The notes under the pieces were generated by a model that saw only the letters and a program-made list of their open reading frames with translations, ran no database searches and was not told the origin of the DNA. A stretch of DNA of 64,000 nt from Riptortus pedestris (Eukaryota > Arthropoda > Insecta > Hemiptera > Alydidae): assembly GCA_019009955.1 (NCBI GenBank), contig CM032228.1, positions 66,124,001-66,188,000 on the forward strand. The letters run 5' to 3'. The position numbers and the translations under genes were made by a program. Every line of letters begins with the position of its first letter. Positions within the stretch are counted from its first letter, which is position 1. Positions 1 to 12,303 of this stretch are shown here, in pieces.

Positions 1-124
1 TAATAAATGTCTATAATATTTCTAAACCTAATTTATTACTTTACACTAATTAAAAACTATTTTAGTTATTTATTTACATATTATTATTTATTACTTAATT
101 TATTTATTTATTTTTAATATAATA

Positions 125-2110
125 CACTAGTAGTAAATTTCTTAATCGCTATAAAAATGTCTTTGTTTTCAACAAGTTCTTTTAATGCTGTTGGGGGCCA
201 TTCAAGAAGGGAGAATTCTCCTGCTAATTCTAGTCTTTCTCATGTATAATAAGTGCAGTCCAGTAATATATGGCGTGCAACATCGATTTCTCCGCACTTG
301 CATTTAGGATCTTCCTTCCTTTTGAAAGTTTGGGATGATTTCCTTTAGGCGCCCGTTGTTTACTATAAATACGCTATTTGCAATCTTTGCTGGTAGACCA
401 CGTTTCAAGTTATATTTTCCGCCCGCAGCTGAAGTTCAAGGTCAATAGGTAATTGTCCCGCTATTACTTGGAGTACATCGGTGGATATTGTGCAATACGC
501 TCTTGTTGTAAGAAGTAGTGTTTTTCTTTGGGTTCGGGCCAGAAGGTTTTTCTCATTTCTAGTAAGGTTGTTCCCCCAACTAGGAATACCGTATAAAGCT
601 ATGGGAAGGTATAATGCCTTATATAATATATTTCTGCATTTATAATTTAGGCCCCATGTTTTTCCTGCCAGACAATTTAATCGTTCATATTTCATATTCA
701 CTTTACTCTGGAGTTGTTTTATATGTTGGATGCAAGTAAGATGTACGCCAATTGTCACTCCTAAATATTTAACTTCCTTGGCAGGCTTAATTGTGACTCC
801 ACCAATACTGATTTTTGGAGTGGAATTTTTATTTAGTTTTCCTTTTAAGAATAAGCACTGTGATTTATTTGCATTGAGACTCAGCTTATTATTTTCACAC
901 CACTCCAGGATGATATTAGTAGCGAGTGAAGCTTTAATTTCTATCTCGCGCCTGGACTCTGCCTCAAATATGCCTCCTTAGTCATCCATAAAAGCAAGTG
1001 GAGTTAGTCCTGCGTCCACTAGTAGTAATAAAACTGGATTCATTATTATTTTCCAGCCGTCAGGGCCGAAAACCGATTCTTGTGGTTCCCCCCTTTCTAC
1101 AAGTTTTATTATTTTACTGCTTGGTATATTGACGAATACTTTCCTGTCATGAAAATAGTTTTTAAGGAGATTGTAAATATTTTTAGGGCACTTCATTTTC
1201 TTCAGCTCGTGGAGTAAGGAAGGCCACCATAAGTTGTTAAATGCTCCAGATACATCGTAGAATACTTCAAAAACATATTTAGAGTTTGATGTATGAGTGA
1301 AATCGTACATGGTTTGTATAGCATCCGTAGTAGATCTTCCTTTAGTACAACCAAACTGAAATCTGGATTGGGTTGCCCTCATTATGTCTTCTTATTTGCC
1401 AGGCTTTAAAATGGCTATCACTTCAGCTTCTTTCCAAATGGTAGGGAAGACACCTTCTTCCAAACATCGATTGAATATGGCATGTAGTGGATCGAGCAAG
1501 CTCTGTTTGCATTTTTTAATTACTAAGCCTTCAATCATGTCTGGGCCTGCAGCTTTTCCGGTTTTAAATGAATCGATGGCCATTTCCACATCAAGCTTGT
1601 CCCAAGGAACTGCGTTTTGAGTTTCTGGAGGATCAATTGTGTCGTTTCTCATAAATGTTTGGACAGGTTTTTCATTTTGATGGTTGTCATTTGGGAATGT
1701 CTTGGAAAGGATTTCTTCGATTGTGTCTTTTGCAGTCATCTTATTACTATTTGTGAGTGATATGGTTTAGTATAGGTTTTTCACTGACTGGAAGTGCATC
1801 GTACTTCTGTATGCTTTTCCCCATGGCTTGTCTTGGCATTCCTTTTCTATGAATCGCTGCCAAGATTCCTTCTTTTCTTTCATCACGGTGATTGAGTACA
1901 TTTTTCTTTGTTGCTAATATAATGTCTTAAGATGTTCTTTTTTGTTTTCGTCGCGTTCCTTTAGGTATTTCCTTCTTATTTATAAGTGGTTTTCTTCAAG
2001 GCACTCCACCAGCTTTAAGCTTGACAACAGGAAGACATTCTTTGCATGCAGCAATGATGACTTTTGAAAATTTTGATTCTACGGAATCAATGTTTTCTGT
2101 TTCGTATGCT
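125..2110 (-). pseudogene. Decayed R1-clade-like non-LTR retrotransposon (LINE) ORF2 remnant
   Basis: On the minus strand, reading from 2110 down, recognisable ORF2 pieces appear in the normal order. First comes the segment before the reverse transcriptase (2003-2095, ending CKECLPVVKLKAG). Then the RT fingers (1392-1739, with KTGKAAGPDMIEG and AEVIAILKPGK), the RT palm (978-1382, with QFGCTKGRSTTDAI and a catalytic box reading FMDD), the thumb (LARTQRKTLLLTTRAYCTI, about 500-570) and a C-terminal zinc-knuckle-like motif (CKCGEIDVARHILLDC, about 250-300). This order and the wording of the motifs fit the R1 clade of LINEs, which copy themselves by target-primed reverse transcription. The element is dead. 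Stops interrupt it after LKPGK and after FMDD, and about 50 residues of RT (the motif 1 region) are missing between LKPGK and the TQSRFQFG block. The catalytic box has Met where Ala is usual. The endonuclease end is absent, cut off by a CT microsatellite. Clade placement is by motif only. Confidence 0.85.
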
Positions 2111-2135
2111 CTCTTTCTCTCTCTCTCTCTCTCTC

Positions 2136-2179
<44 letters not shown>
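2108..2179. repeat. (CT)n microsatellite, followed by (GT)n
   Basis: About 70 bases of CT dinucleotide repeat with few interruptions pass into a short GT tract. It lies exactly where the LINE homology stops, so it may mark the breakpoint that removed the 5' part of the LINE. Open frames through this tract are low-complexity artefacts. Confidence 0.95.
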
Positions 2180-2185
<6 letters not shown>

Positions 2186-3105
2186 GGTGTGTGTGTATGT
2201 GTGAGGAGGGGAGTGAATGAGATAGAAAATGGGAGAGAGAGCAATAGAGGTGAAGGACAGAAATAGTGTGTCAGTGTATTCGTAGGGAAGAGTGAGAGAG
2301 AGAGCGAGTATGTGAAAAAAAAAATAGGGAAAAGGGAGAGTGAGAAATTGTTAGAGAGGGACAGTGACACGGGGAACGAAATGCAAAAGTCTGATATAGA
2401 TTGATTAAGAGTTAAAAGGATTTAATCGTCCATCCTTTCACTAAAGGATTACATTCCCTCTAAAACCACACTATTTACCTCATTTTCCCTCTGTTTGAAT
2501 TAACAAATTAATTCACTTTTTTTTAATCCACTCTATCAGTAAAATACCATATCACCATTACAATTGAGTTTTAACATTATTTCCACACATCCCAATATTT
2601 GTTCTAAATCTTAAGAAGTATTGCCACAAATTAAACAAGTAATTAATACAGGCTAGAAAACACACACACACACACACCTACACAAGCACATACATTTTCC
2701 CTTTAATTACAACCCATGAAATACAATAGATATTTTCTAGAGGCTGTATGTCATAAATAAAATAAGATTGTATTTATATTTACTCACATGAACTGGTACC
2801 TACTTTATGACTTACATTTATGATTACGTTTTACCTAATTGCAAAGAATTACGCCATTTTTACTTTTTAATATTTATTACCTACAATTTTATCCTTCAAA
2901 AAGTTTTGTAATATCTATTTCTCATGAAATAAAATTGCACCAGTCATAATATAGTCCGAAAGAAATCAAATATGCTTAAATATTTCACGTTATTTATTTA
3001 TTAAAACAGCCTTAAATATAATATTATATATAATGGTCTTCAGTTAAATAATATGTCATTTATACAAAAATATTACATTTGATTCATGATTTTATTATCG
3101 TTTGG
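2180..3105. other. AT-rich non-coding DNA
   Basis: No recognisable gene. The stretch is AT-rich single-copy-looking sequence with a short GA-rich run near 2220-2345 and a (CA)n tract near 2660-2677. No open frame here resembles a known protein. Confidence 0.6.
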
Positions 3106-3432
3106 CATTATAGGCCTCAAAGATCATTAGCCACCCTCGATTGCTGGAGGGACTCGCAATCAGAGTTTTTACGTAGTGAATGATTAACTAGACGTAGAAC
3201 CCTGTTAACCAAGGAGGACCAAGAATGATTTGCCTCCAGTAAACATATCTAGTCAACGAGATCTTGGAGAGTCAAAGTATTTCGCCATACCTACGAAATG
3301 TGAGTTTCTTTCACTTACTAGACTCCCACTATTCCACTACCGCGTATTCTGGTAGAGAACCGGTGTACTATCTTCGCCATTCAAGTACTGCCCATGCTCG
3401 AGGTTTCTTAGCTTAGGCGTTGAATGTGGAAC
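3106..3432 (-). repeat. SINE-like dispersed repeat, copy 1
   Basis: This segment aligns over about 300 bp with 49325-49670. Shared blocks include GTTAACCAAG, AGAGTCAA(A/T)GTA(T/C)TTCGCCAT, ACTAGACT(C/T)CCAC and a (C/T)TCTGGTAG(A/T)GAAC block, in the same order and orientation. The second copy has a tRNA-like head on the minus strand, so this is probably the same tRNA-derived SINE with a decayed head. Identity is moderate, which suggests an old family. Confidence 0.65.
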
Positions 3433-4007
3433 ATGCGTATATGCTATACTAGTTAACTATTAATTAAACAAGCATCATTTTATAAAGATAAGGGTTTAGC
3501 AGTAGGTAAGTTAACAAATAAAATAGTATTGTAGTTCATCTTACAAATACATAAGAATATATGTTAAAAAAATAGTTTCAATTTACGAAAAACGCAATTT
3601 AGAAAAAACAAACAGTAAATGGAATCCGAAATACTTTTCGCAATTACTTATGTGATTAAAAATTCTTTACAGTCAGCTGATGCATTAGCTTTAAACACCA
3701 AGTATAAAATATGCACGATGAGAAATGTTTGTGAGATGGTGAGTAAGTATATCCCGTAAAGAAAAAAATATTTACGGGAAACAGAATGAGATAATTTTAT
3801 AGAAATAAGCTAAAAATATAAGCAATATATGGGGGGGGGGATCAAACACTCCTCTTCCAAACCAAATATTTGTAGGAACGTACACAGTGAATGAGGCTAT
3901 AAAATCGTTATTTACCAATCTCTCTGTTTCTCTAAATCAGAGGCAAATAGTGCCTCAGATTTAAGGATCATTGGCCTATTTACTAGACCACACACACGTG
4001 TCTATTA
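3433..4007. other. AT-rich non-coding DNA with a poly-G run
   Basis: No gene or repeat family is recognised. An uninterrupted G run of about ten bases lies near 3831. The sequence is AT-rich and single-copy within this window. Confidence 0.55.
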
Positions 4008-4178
4008 AATGTCCGTCACGCGGGGGCTGCGTAAACTAAGCAGATTTCCTACCTGCTGGTATTACACTTGTGATCTCCTCTCATCTAATATTCTCTTTTT
4101 TGTAGAAGGTAAACATTTTTCGAATATCGCATCACGAGTGCTACCTCAATAGCTGATTTCACTTAAGGGAAATCCGCT
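4008..4178 (+). mobile_element. Helentron-like element, internally deleted copy H1
   Basis: The copy starts at GTCCGTCACGCGGGGGCTGC with the subterminal GCAGATTTCC and ends with an imperfect version of the family palindrome (TTTCACTTAAGGGAAATC) followed by CGCT. Only about 170 bp remain, because the middle and the microsatellite slot are deleted. The stretch after the 5' end (CTGGTATTACACTTGTGATC) identifies the 5' subtype also seen at 41448 and 50340. Confidence 0.8.
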
Positions 4179-4446
4179 GAAAGTATGATAATCATCGGCC
4201 ATCTACTAGGGTTGTAGTTACTTACGAACGGGCATAACTATTGAGCCGAACTACAATCAGCTGAATGCGTGTTGTTTTGCCAGAAGATAGGTTTACATTA
4301 GTCGAGTTGGTGTGCTACCTATAGTTAGTACTCAGTCATCCATTTTGCTAGTTTGGACCGTAAGCTAAGGACGTGTAGATTGTTAAACGTATTAGACCCG
4401 TGAAGGAAGGAGGCCTTTCTTTTCTTACTTGGGATAGATAAAATCA
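4179..4446. other. Non-coding spacer
   Basis: No gene is seen. A small imperfect inverted repeat occurs near 4207-4255 (CTAGGGTTGTAGTT against AACTACAATCAG). Nothing else is recognised. Confidence 0.5.
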
Positions 4447-4600
4447 GTTTTTCGTTATTACTATTTAATTTACGAATATAACTAACTCAGAAAAATTATA
4501 AACTCAAACATTAAATCTAACATGGATGAATTAAGTCGTTTCACTAAAAATGTTGATTTTGAAAGGGTGCGGTAAACCAAAAAAATTGAGTTAGCATTAG
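4447..4600. repeat. Left direct repeat bordering the satellite block
   Basis: This stretch resembles 16205-16345 in the same orientation. Shared blocks are the TTTTTCRT(T/C)ATTA run, AAATTATAAA, and ATTAAGTC(G/A)TT(T/C)CACTAAAA followed by a run ending in a purine tract. The two copies bracket the whole satellite plus foldback block, so they are either the ends of a larger element or a higher-order repeat unit. Confidence 0.55.
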
Positions 4601-4604
4601 CACT

Positions 4605-7600
4605 CAAGTTGAGTTAACATCAACTTGACTTGTATGGACTGTCGAAGTGAATAGTCGAGTGAACAGTCCAGCTTCAGAATCTGCTGATCGGCGAGTAGAG
4701 TTTCTTAAAAGTCTTATTTACATTAGTCGAGTTGAAGAGTAAGTGAAATGTACCACTCGGCCATCTATTCGACTTGAATGAACTGAATAACGTGTCGAGT
4801 GAATAGTCCAGCTTCATAATCTACTGACAGGTGAGTTGAGTTTCTTAGCTAAGAAGCCTAATTTACATTAGTCGAGTTGAAGAGTAAGTGGAATGTACCA
4901 CTCGGCCATCTATTCGACTTGAATGAACTGAATAACGTGTCGAATGAATAGTCCAGCTACATAATCTACTGATAGGTGAGTTGAGTTTCTTAGCTAAGAA
5001 GCCTAATTTACATTAGTCGAGTTGAAGAGTAAGTGGAATGTACCACTCGGCCATCTATTCGACTTGAATGAACTGAATAACGTGTCGAGTGAATAGTCCA
5101 GCTACATAATCTACTGATAGGTGAGTTGAGTTTCTTAGCTAAGAAGCCTAATTTACATTAGTCGAGTTGAAGAGTAAGTGGAATGTACCACTCGGCCATC
5201 TATTCGACTTGAATGAACTGAATAACGTGTCGAATGAATAGTCCAGCTTCATAATCTACTGATAGGTGAGTTGAGTTTCTTAGCTAAGAAGCCTAATTTA
5301 CATTAGTCGAGTTGAAGAGTAAGTGGAATGTACCACTCGGCCATCTATTCGACTTGAATGAACTGAATAACGTGTCGAATGAATAGTCCAGCTACATAAT
5401 CTACTGATAGGTGAGTTGAGTTTCTTAGCTAAGAAGCCTAATTTACATTAGTCGAGTTGAAGAGTAAGTGGAATGTACCACTCGGCCATCTATTCGACTT
5501 GAATGAACTGAATAACGTGTCGAATGAATAGTCCAGCTACATAATCTACTGATAGGTGAGTTGAGTTTCTTAGCTAAGAAGCCTTTTTTTACATTAGTCA
5601 AGTTGAAGAGTAAGTGGAATGTACCACTCGGCCATCTATTCGACTTGAATGAACTGAATAACGTGTCGAGTGAATAGTCCAGCTACATAATCTACTGATA
5701 GGTAAGTTGAGTTTCTTAGCTAAGAAGCCTTATTTGTATTAGTCGAGTTGAAGAGTAAGTGGAATGTACCACTTGGTCATCAATTCGACTTGAATGAACT
5801 GAATAACTTGTCGAGTGAATAGTCCAGCTCCATAATCTGCTGATAGGTGACTTGAGTTTCTTAGCTAAGAAGCCTTATTTGCATTAGTCGAGTTGAAGAG
5901 TAAGTGGAATGTACCACTCGGCCATCTATTCGACTTGAATGAACTGAATAACGTGTCGAGTGAATAGTCCAGCTTCATAATCTACTGACAGGTGAGTTGA
6001 GTTTCTTAGCTAAGAAGCCTAATTTACATTAGTCGAGTTGAAGAGTAAGTGGAATGTACCACTCGGCCATCTATTCGACTTGAATGAACTGAATAACGTG
6101 TCGAATGAATAGTCCAGCTACATAATCTACTGATAGGTGAGTTGAGTTTCTTAGCTAAGAAGCCTTTTTTTACATTAGTCAAGTTGAAGAGTAAGTGGAA
6201 TGTACCACTCGGCCATCTATTCGACTTGAATGAACTGAATAACGTGTCGAGTGAATAGTCCAGCTTCATAATCTGCTGATAGGTAAGTTGAGTTTCTTAG
6301 CTAAGAAGCCTTATTTGTATTAGTCGAGTTGAAGAGTAAGTGGAATGTACCACTTGGTCATCAATTCGACTTGAATGAACTGAATAACGTGTCGAGTGAA
6401 TAGTCCAGCTCCATAATTTGCTGATAGCTGACTTGAGTTTCTTAGCTAGGAAGCCTTATTTACATTAGTCAAGTTGAAGAGTAAGTGGAATGTACCACTC
6501 GGCCATCTATTCGACTTGAATGAACTGAATAACGTGTCGAGTGAATAGTCCAGCTTCATAATCTGCTGATAGGTAAGTTGAGTTTCTTAGCTAAGAAGCC
6601 TTATTTGTATTAGTCGAGTTGAAGAGTAAGTGAAATGTACCACTTGGTCATCAATTCGACTTGAATGAACTGAATAACGTGTCGAGTGAATAGTCCAGCT
6701 ACATAATCTACTGATAGGTGAGTTGAGTTTCTTAGCTAAGAAGCCTTATTTGTATTAGTCGAGTTGAAGAGTAAGTGAAATGTACCACTCGGCCATCTAT
6801 TCGACTTGAATGAACTGAATAACGTGTCGAGTGAATAGTCCAGCTACATAATCTGCTGAGACCTGACTAGAGAAGCTTAGCTAGGAAGCCTTATTTGAAT
6901 TAGTCAAGTTGAAGAGTAAGTGGACTGTACCACTCGGCCATCTATTCGACTTGAATGAACTGAATAACGTGTCGAGTGAATAGTCCAGCTTCATAATCTG
7001 CTGATAGGTAAGTTGAGTTTCTTAGCTAAGAAGCCTTATTTGCATTAGTCAAGTTGAAGAGTAAGTGGAATGTACCACTCGGCCATCTATTCGACTTGAA
7101 TGAACTGAATAACGTGTCGAGTGAATAGTCCAGCTACATAATCTGCTGATAGCTGACTTGAGTTTCTTAGCTAAGAAGCCTTATTTGCATTAGTCAAGTT
7201 GAAGAGTAAGTGGAATGTACCACTCGGCCATCTATTCGACTTGAATGAACTGAATAACGTGTCGAGTGAATAGTCCAGCTTCATAATCTGCTGATAGGTA
7301 AGTTGAGTTTCTTAGCTAAGAAGCCTTATTTGTATTAGTCGAGTTGAAGAGTAAGTGAAATGTACCACTTGGTCATCAATTCGACTTGAATGAACTGAAT
7401 AACGTGTCGAGTGAATAGTCCAGCTACATAATCTGATAGCTGAGTTGAGTTTCTTAGCTAAGAAGCCTTATTTTGTATTAGTCGAGTTGAAGAGTAAGTG
7501 AAATGTACCACTCGGCCATCTATTCGACTTGAATGAACTGAATAACGTGTCGAGTGAATAGTCCAGCTTCATAATCTGCTGATAGGTAAGTTGAGTTTCT

Positions 7601-10600
7601 TAGCTAAGAAGCCTTATTTGTATTAGTCGAGTTGAAGAGTAAGTGGAATGTACCACTTGGTCATCAATTCGACTTGAATGAACTGAATAACGTGTCGAGT
7701 GAATAGTCCAGCTCAATAATCTACTGATAGGTGAGTTGAGTTTCTTAGCTAAGAAGCCTTATTTGTATTAGTCGAGTTGAAGAGTAAGTGGAATGTACCA
7801 CTCGGTCATCTATTCGACTTGAATGAACTGAATAACTTGTCGAGTGAATAGTCCAGCTACATAATTTCCTGATAGCTGACTTGAGTTTCTTAGCTAAGAA
7901 GCCTTATTTGCATTAGTCGAGTTGAAGAGTAAGTGGAATGTACCACTCGGTCATCAATTCGACTTGAATGAACTGAATAACGTGTCGAGTGAATAGTCCA
8001 GCTACATAATCTACTGATAGGTGAGTTGAGTTTCTTAGCTAAGAAGCCTTATTTGCATTAGTCGAGTTGAAGAGTAAGTGGAATGTACCACTCGGCCATC
8101 TATTCGACTTGAATGAACTGAATAACGTGTCGAGTGAATAGTCCAGCTACATAATCTACTGATAGGTGAGTTGAGTTTCTTAGCTAAGAAGCCTTATTTG
8201 CATTAGTCGAGTTGAAGAGTAAGTGGAATGTACCACTCGGCCATCTATTCGACTTGAATGAACTGAATTACGTGTCGAGTGAATAGTCCAGCTTCATAAT
8301 CTACTGATAGGTAAGTTGAGTTTCTTAGCTAAGAAGCCTTATTTGTATTAGTCGAGTTGATGAGTAAGTGGAATGTACCACTCGGTCATCAATTCGACTT
8401 GAATGAACTGAATAACGTGTCGAGTGAATAGTCCAGCTTCATAATCTACTGATAGGTGAGTTGAGTTTCTTAGCTAAGAAGCCTTATTTGGATTAGTCGA
8501 GTTGAAGAGTAAGTGGAATGTACCACTCGGTCATCAATTCGACTTGAATGAACTGAATAACGTGTCGAGTGAATAGTCCAGCTACATAATCTACTGATAG
8601 GTGAGTTGAGTTTCTTAGCTAAGAAGCCTTATTTTCATTAGTCGAGTTGAAGAGTAAGTGGAATGTACCACTCGGCCATCTATTCGACTTGAATGAACTG
8701 AATAACGTGTCGAGTGAATAGTCCAGCTACATAATTACTGATAGGTGAGTTGAGTTTCTTAGCTAAGAAGCCTTATTTGCATTAGTCGAGTTGAAGAGTA
8801 AGTGGAATGTACCACTCGGCCATCTATTCGACTTGAATGAACTGAATTACGTGTCGAGTGAATAGTCCAGCTACATAATCTACTGATAGGTGAGTTGAGT
8901 TTCTTAGCTAAGAAGCCTTATTTGCATTAGTCGAGTTGAAGAGTAAGTGGAATGTACCACTCGGCCATCTATTCGACTTGAATGAACTGAATTACGTGTC
9001 GAGTGAATAGTCCAGCTTCATAATCTACTGATAGGTTAGTTGAGTTTCTTAGCTAAGAAGCCTTATTTGTATTAGTCGAGTTGAAGAGTAAGTGGAATGT
9101 ACCACTCGGCCATCTATTCGACTTGAATGAACTGAATTACGTGTCGAGTGAATAGTCCAGCTTCATAATCTACTGATAGGTGAGTTGAGTTTCTTAGCTA
9201 AGAAGCCTTATTTACATTAGTCGAGTTGAAGAGTAAGTGGAATGTACCACTCGGTCATCAATTCGACTTGAATGAACTGAATAACGTGTCGAGTGAATAG
9301 TCCAGCTACATAATCTACTGATAGGTGAGTTGAGTTTCTTAGCTAAGAAGCCTTATTTGTATTAGTCGAGTTGAAGAGTAAGTGGAATGTACCACTTGGT
9401 CATCAATTCGACTTGAATGAACTGAATAACGTGTCGAGTGAATAGTCCAGCTTCATAATCTACTGATAGGTGAGTTGAGTTTCTTAGCTAAGAAGCCTTA
9501 TTTGTATTAGTCGAGTTGATGAGTAAGTGGAATGTACCACTTGGTCATCAATTCGACTTGAATGAACTGAATAACGTGTCGAGTGAATAGTCCAGCTTCA
9601 TAATCTACTGATAGGTGAGTTGAGTTTCTTAGCTAAGAAGCCTTATTTACATTAGTCGAGTTGAAAAGTAAGTGGAATGTACCACTCGGCCATCTATTCG
9701 ACTTGAATGAACTGAATAACGTGTCGAGTGAATAGTCCAGCTACATAATCTACTGATAGGTGAGTTGAGTTTCTTAGCTAAGAAGCCTTTTTTTACATTA
9801 GTCAAGTTGAAGAGTAAGTGGAATGTACCACTCGGTCATCAATTCGACTTGAATGAACTGAATAACGTGTCGAGTGAATAGTCTAGCTTCATAATCTACT
9901 GATAGGTGAGTTGAGTTTCTTAGCTAAGAAGCCTTATTTTTACATTAGTCGAGTTGAAGAGTAAGTGGAATGTACCACTTGGTCATCAATTCGACTTGAA
10001 TGAACTGAATAACGTGTCGAGTGAATAGTCCAGCTTCATAATCTACTGATAGGTGAGTTGAGTTTCTTAGCTAAGAAGCCTTATTTGTATTAGTCGAGTT
10101 GAAGAGTAAGTGGAATGTACCACTCGGCCATCAATTCGACTTGAATGAACTGAATAACGTGTCGAGTGAATAGTCCAGCTTCATAATCTACTGATAGGTG
10201 AGTTGAGTTTCTTAGCTAAGAAGCCTTATTTGTATTAGTCGAGTTGAAGAGTAAGTGGAATGTACCACTTGGTCATCAATTCGACTTGAATGAACTGAAT
10301 AACGTGTCGAGTGAATAGTCCAGCTTCATAATCTACTGATAGGTGAGTTGAGTTTCTTAGCTAAGAAGCCTTATTTGCATTAGTCGAGTTGAAGAGTAAG
10401 TGGAATGTACCACTCGGCCATCTATTCGACTTGAATGAACTGAATAACGTGTCGAGTGAATAGTCCAGCTCCATAATTTGCTGATAGGTGACTTGAGTTT
10501 CTTAGCTAAGAAGCCTTATTTGTATTAGTCGAGTTGAAGAGTAAGTGGAATGTACCACTTGGTCATCAATTCGACTTGAATGAACTGAATAACGTGTCGA

Positions 10601-12065
10601 GTGAATAGTCCAGCTCCATAATTTGCTGATAGCTGACTTGAGTTTCTTAGCTAGGAAGCCTTATTTGTATTAGTCGAGTTGAAGAGTAAGTGGAATGTAC
10701 CACTTGGTCATCAATTCGACTTGAATGAACTGAATAACGTGTCGAGTGAATAGTCCAGCTTCATAATCTGCTGATAGGTGACTCGAGTTTCTTAGCTAAG
10801 AAGCCTTATTTGTATTAGTCGAGTTGAAGAGTAAGTGGAATGTACCACTCGGCCATCAATTCGACTTGAATGAACTGAATAACGTGTCGAGTGAATAGTC
10901 CAGCTTCATAATCTACTGATAGGTGAGTTGAGTTTCTTAGCTAAGAAGCCTTTTTTTACATTAGTCAAGTTGAAGAGTAAGTGGAATGTACCACTCGGCC
11001 ATCTATTCGACTTGAATGAACTGAATAACGTGTCGAGTGAATAGTCTAGCTTCATAATCTGCTGATAGGTAAGTTGAGTTTCTTAGCTAAGAAGCCTAAT
11101 TTACATTAGTCGAGTTGAAGAGTAAGTGGAATGTACCACTCGGTCATCAATTCGACTTGAATGAACTGAATAACGTGTCGAATGAATAGTCCAGCTTCAT
11201 AATGTACTGATAGGTGAGTTGAGTTTCTTAGCTACGAAGCGTTTGTTTACATTTTTCACGTTGAAGAGTAAGTGGAATGTACCACTCGGCCATCTATTCG
11301 ACTTGAATGAACTGAATAACGTGTCGAGTGAATAGTCCAGCTCCATAATTTGCTGATAGGTGACTTGAGTTTCTTAGCTAAGAAGCCTTATTTGTATTAG
11401 TCGAGTTGAAGAGTAAGTGGAATGTACCACTTGGTCATCAATTCGACTTGAATGAACTGAATAACGTGTCGAGTGAATAGTCCAGCTCCATAATTTGCTG
11501 ATAGCTGACTTGAGTTTCTTAGCTAGGAAGCCTTATTTGTATTAGTCGAGTTGAAGAGTAAGTGGAATGTACCACTCGGTCATCAATTCGACTTGAATGA
11601 ACTGAATAACGTGTCGAGTGAATAGTCCAGCTCCATAATTTGCTGATAGGTGAGTTGAGTTTCTTAGCTAAGAAGCCTTATTTGTATTAGTCGAGTTGAA
11701 GAGTAAGTGGAATGTACCACTTGGTCATCAATTCGACTTGAATGAACTGAATAACGTGTCGAGTGAATAGTCCAGCTCCATAATTTGCTGATAGGTGACT
11801 TGAGTTTCTTAGCTAGGAAGCCTTATTTGTATTAGTCGAGTTGAAGAGTAAGTGGAATGTACCACTCGGTCATTAATTCGACTTGAATGAACTGAATAAC
11901 GTGTCGAGTGAATAGTCCACTCCATAATTTGCTGATAGCTGAGTTGAGTTCCTTAGCTAAGAAGCCTTAATTGCATTAGTCGAGTTGAAGAGTAAGTGGA
12001 ATAGAGATGTAGCACTCGGTCATCAACTTGTCTAGTATGGACTGTCGAATGAATACCTAGTCGAA
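4605..12065 (+). repeat. 145 bp tandem satellite array, about 51 monomers
   Basis: The start of a recognisable monomer recurs at 4720, 4865, 5010 and 5155, which gives a period of exactly 145 bp, and this continues to about 12060 with only small indels. Constant blocks in each monomer are AGTCGAGTTGAAGAGTAAGT, GACTTGAATGAACTGAAT, CGTGTCGA(A/G)TGAATAGTC and TTTCTTAGCTAAGAAGCC. Linked variants occur mainly at two places: the centre (TCGGCCATCTATTCG against TTGGTCATCAATTCG) and the junction after AAGCC. Monomers from 4720 to about 5580 are almost identical, while those further right are more mixed, so the left part may be the most recently amplified. The last monomers near 12000 and the first near 4620 are diverged. 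No protein is encoded, and the short frame near 6024-6269 is an artefact of the repeat. Confidence 0.97.
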
Positions 12066-12303
12066 CTTTAATATAGTGTTGAGAGCCAATGCTCTCAAGA
12101 CTCAATAGTCATTCTGCACTCCTAGAATCCTTGATTGCGGTTTTCGAGGGTTAATAAAAAAGCGAAATGCTAAGAGGGCACGACATGCTGTTCTGCGGAA
12201 CAAGTATAGAAAAGTGTAAATTAAGCTACCGAGTAAGAACTCTAAGGGCGAGCCTAGTTTTAAAGCTAGGAGCCTTGTTTATATTAGTGCAGTTTGAGAC
12301 TAA
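12066..12303 (+). repeat. Diverged satellite-like edge, left half, ending in target TAA
   Basis: Most of this piece is unrecognised, but 12263-12303 reads like a decayed satellite monomer (GGAGCCTTGTTTATATTAG, then a TTTGAGACTAA end that matches TTGAAGAGTAA). The TAA at 12301-12303 is the left target-site copy of the foldback element that follows. The matching right half of the same monomer resumes at 15808. Confidence 0.65.

Noticed and set aside
1996..2370. A long Ser/Leu-rich minus-strand frame
   Set aside because: Most of it is translated CT/GA microsatellite. Only the last about 30 residues are real LINE sequence.
6024..6269. An 81-codon minus-strand frame
   Set aside because: It lies inside the 145 bp satellite, and its protein repeats with the monomer, so it is an artefact of the array.
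4605..12065. Possible CRISPR array because of regular repeats
   Set aside because: There are no unique spacers between repeats, the monomer is a continuous 145 bp unit, and the surroundings are eukaryotic.
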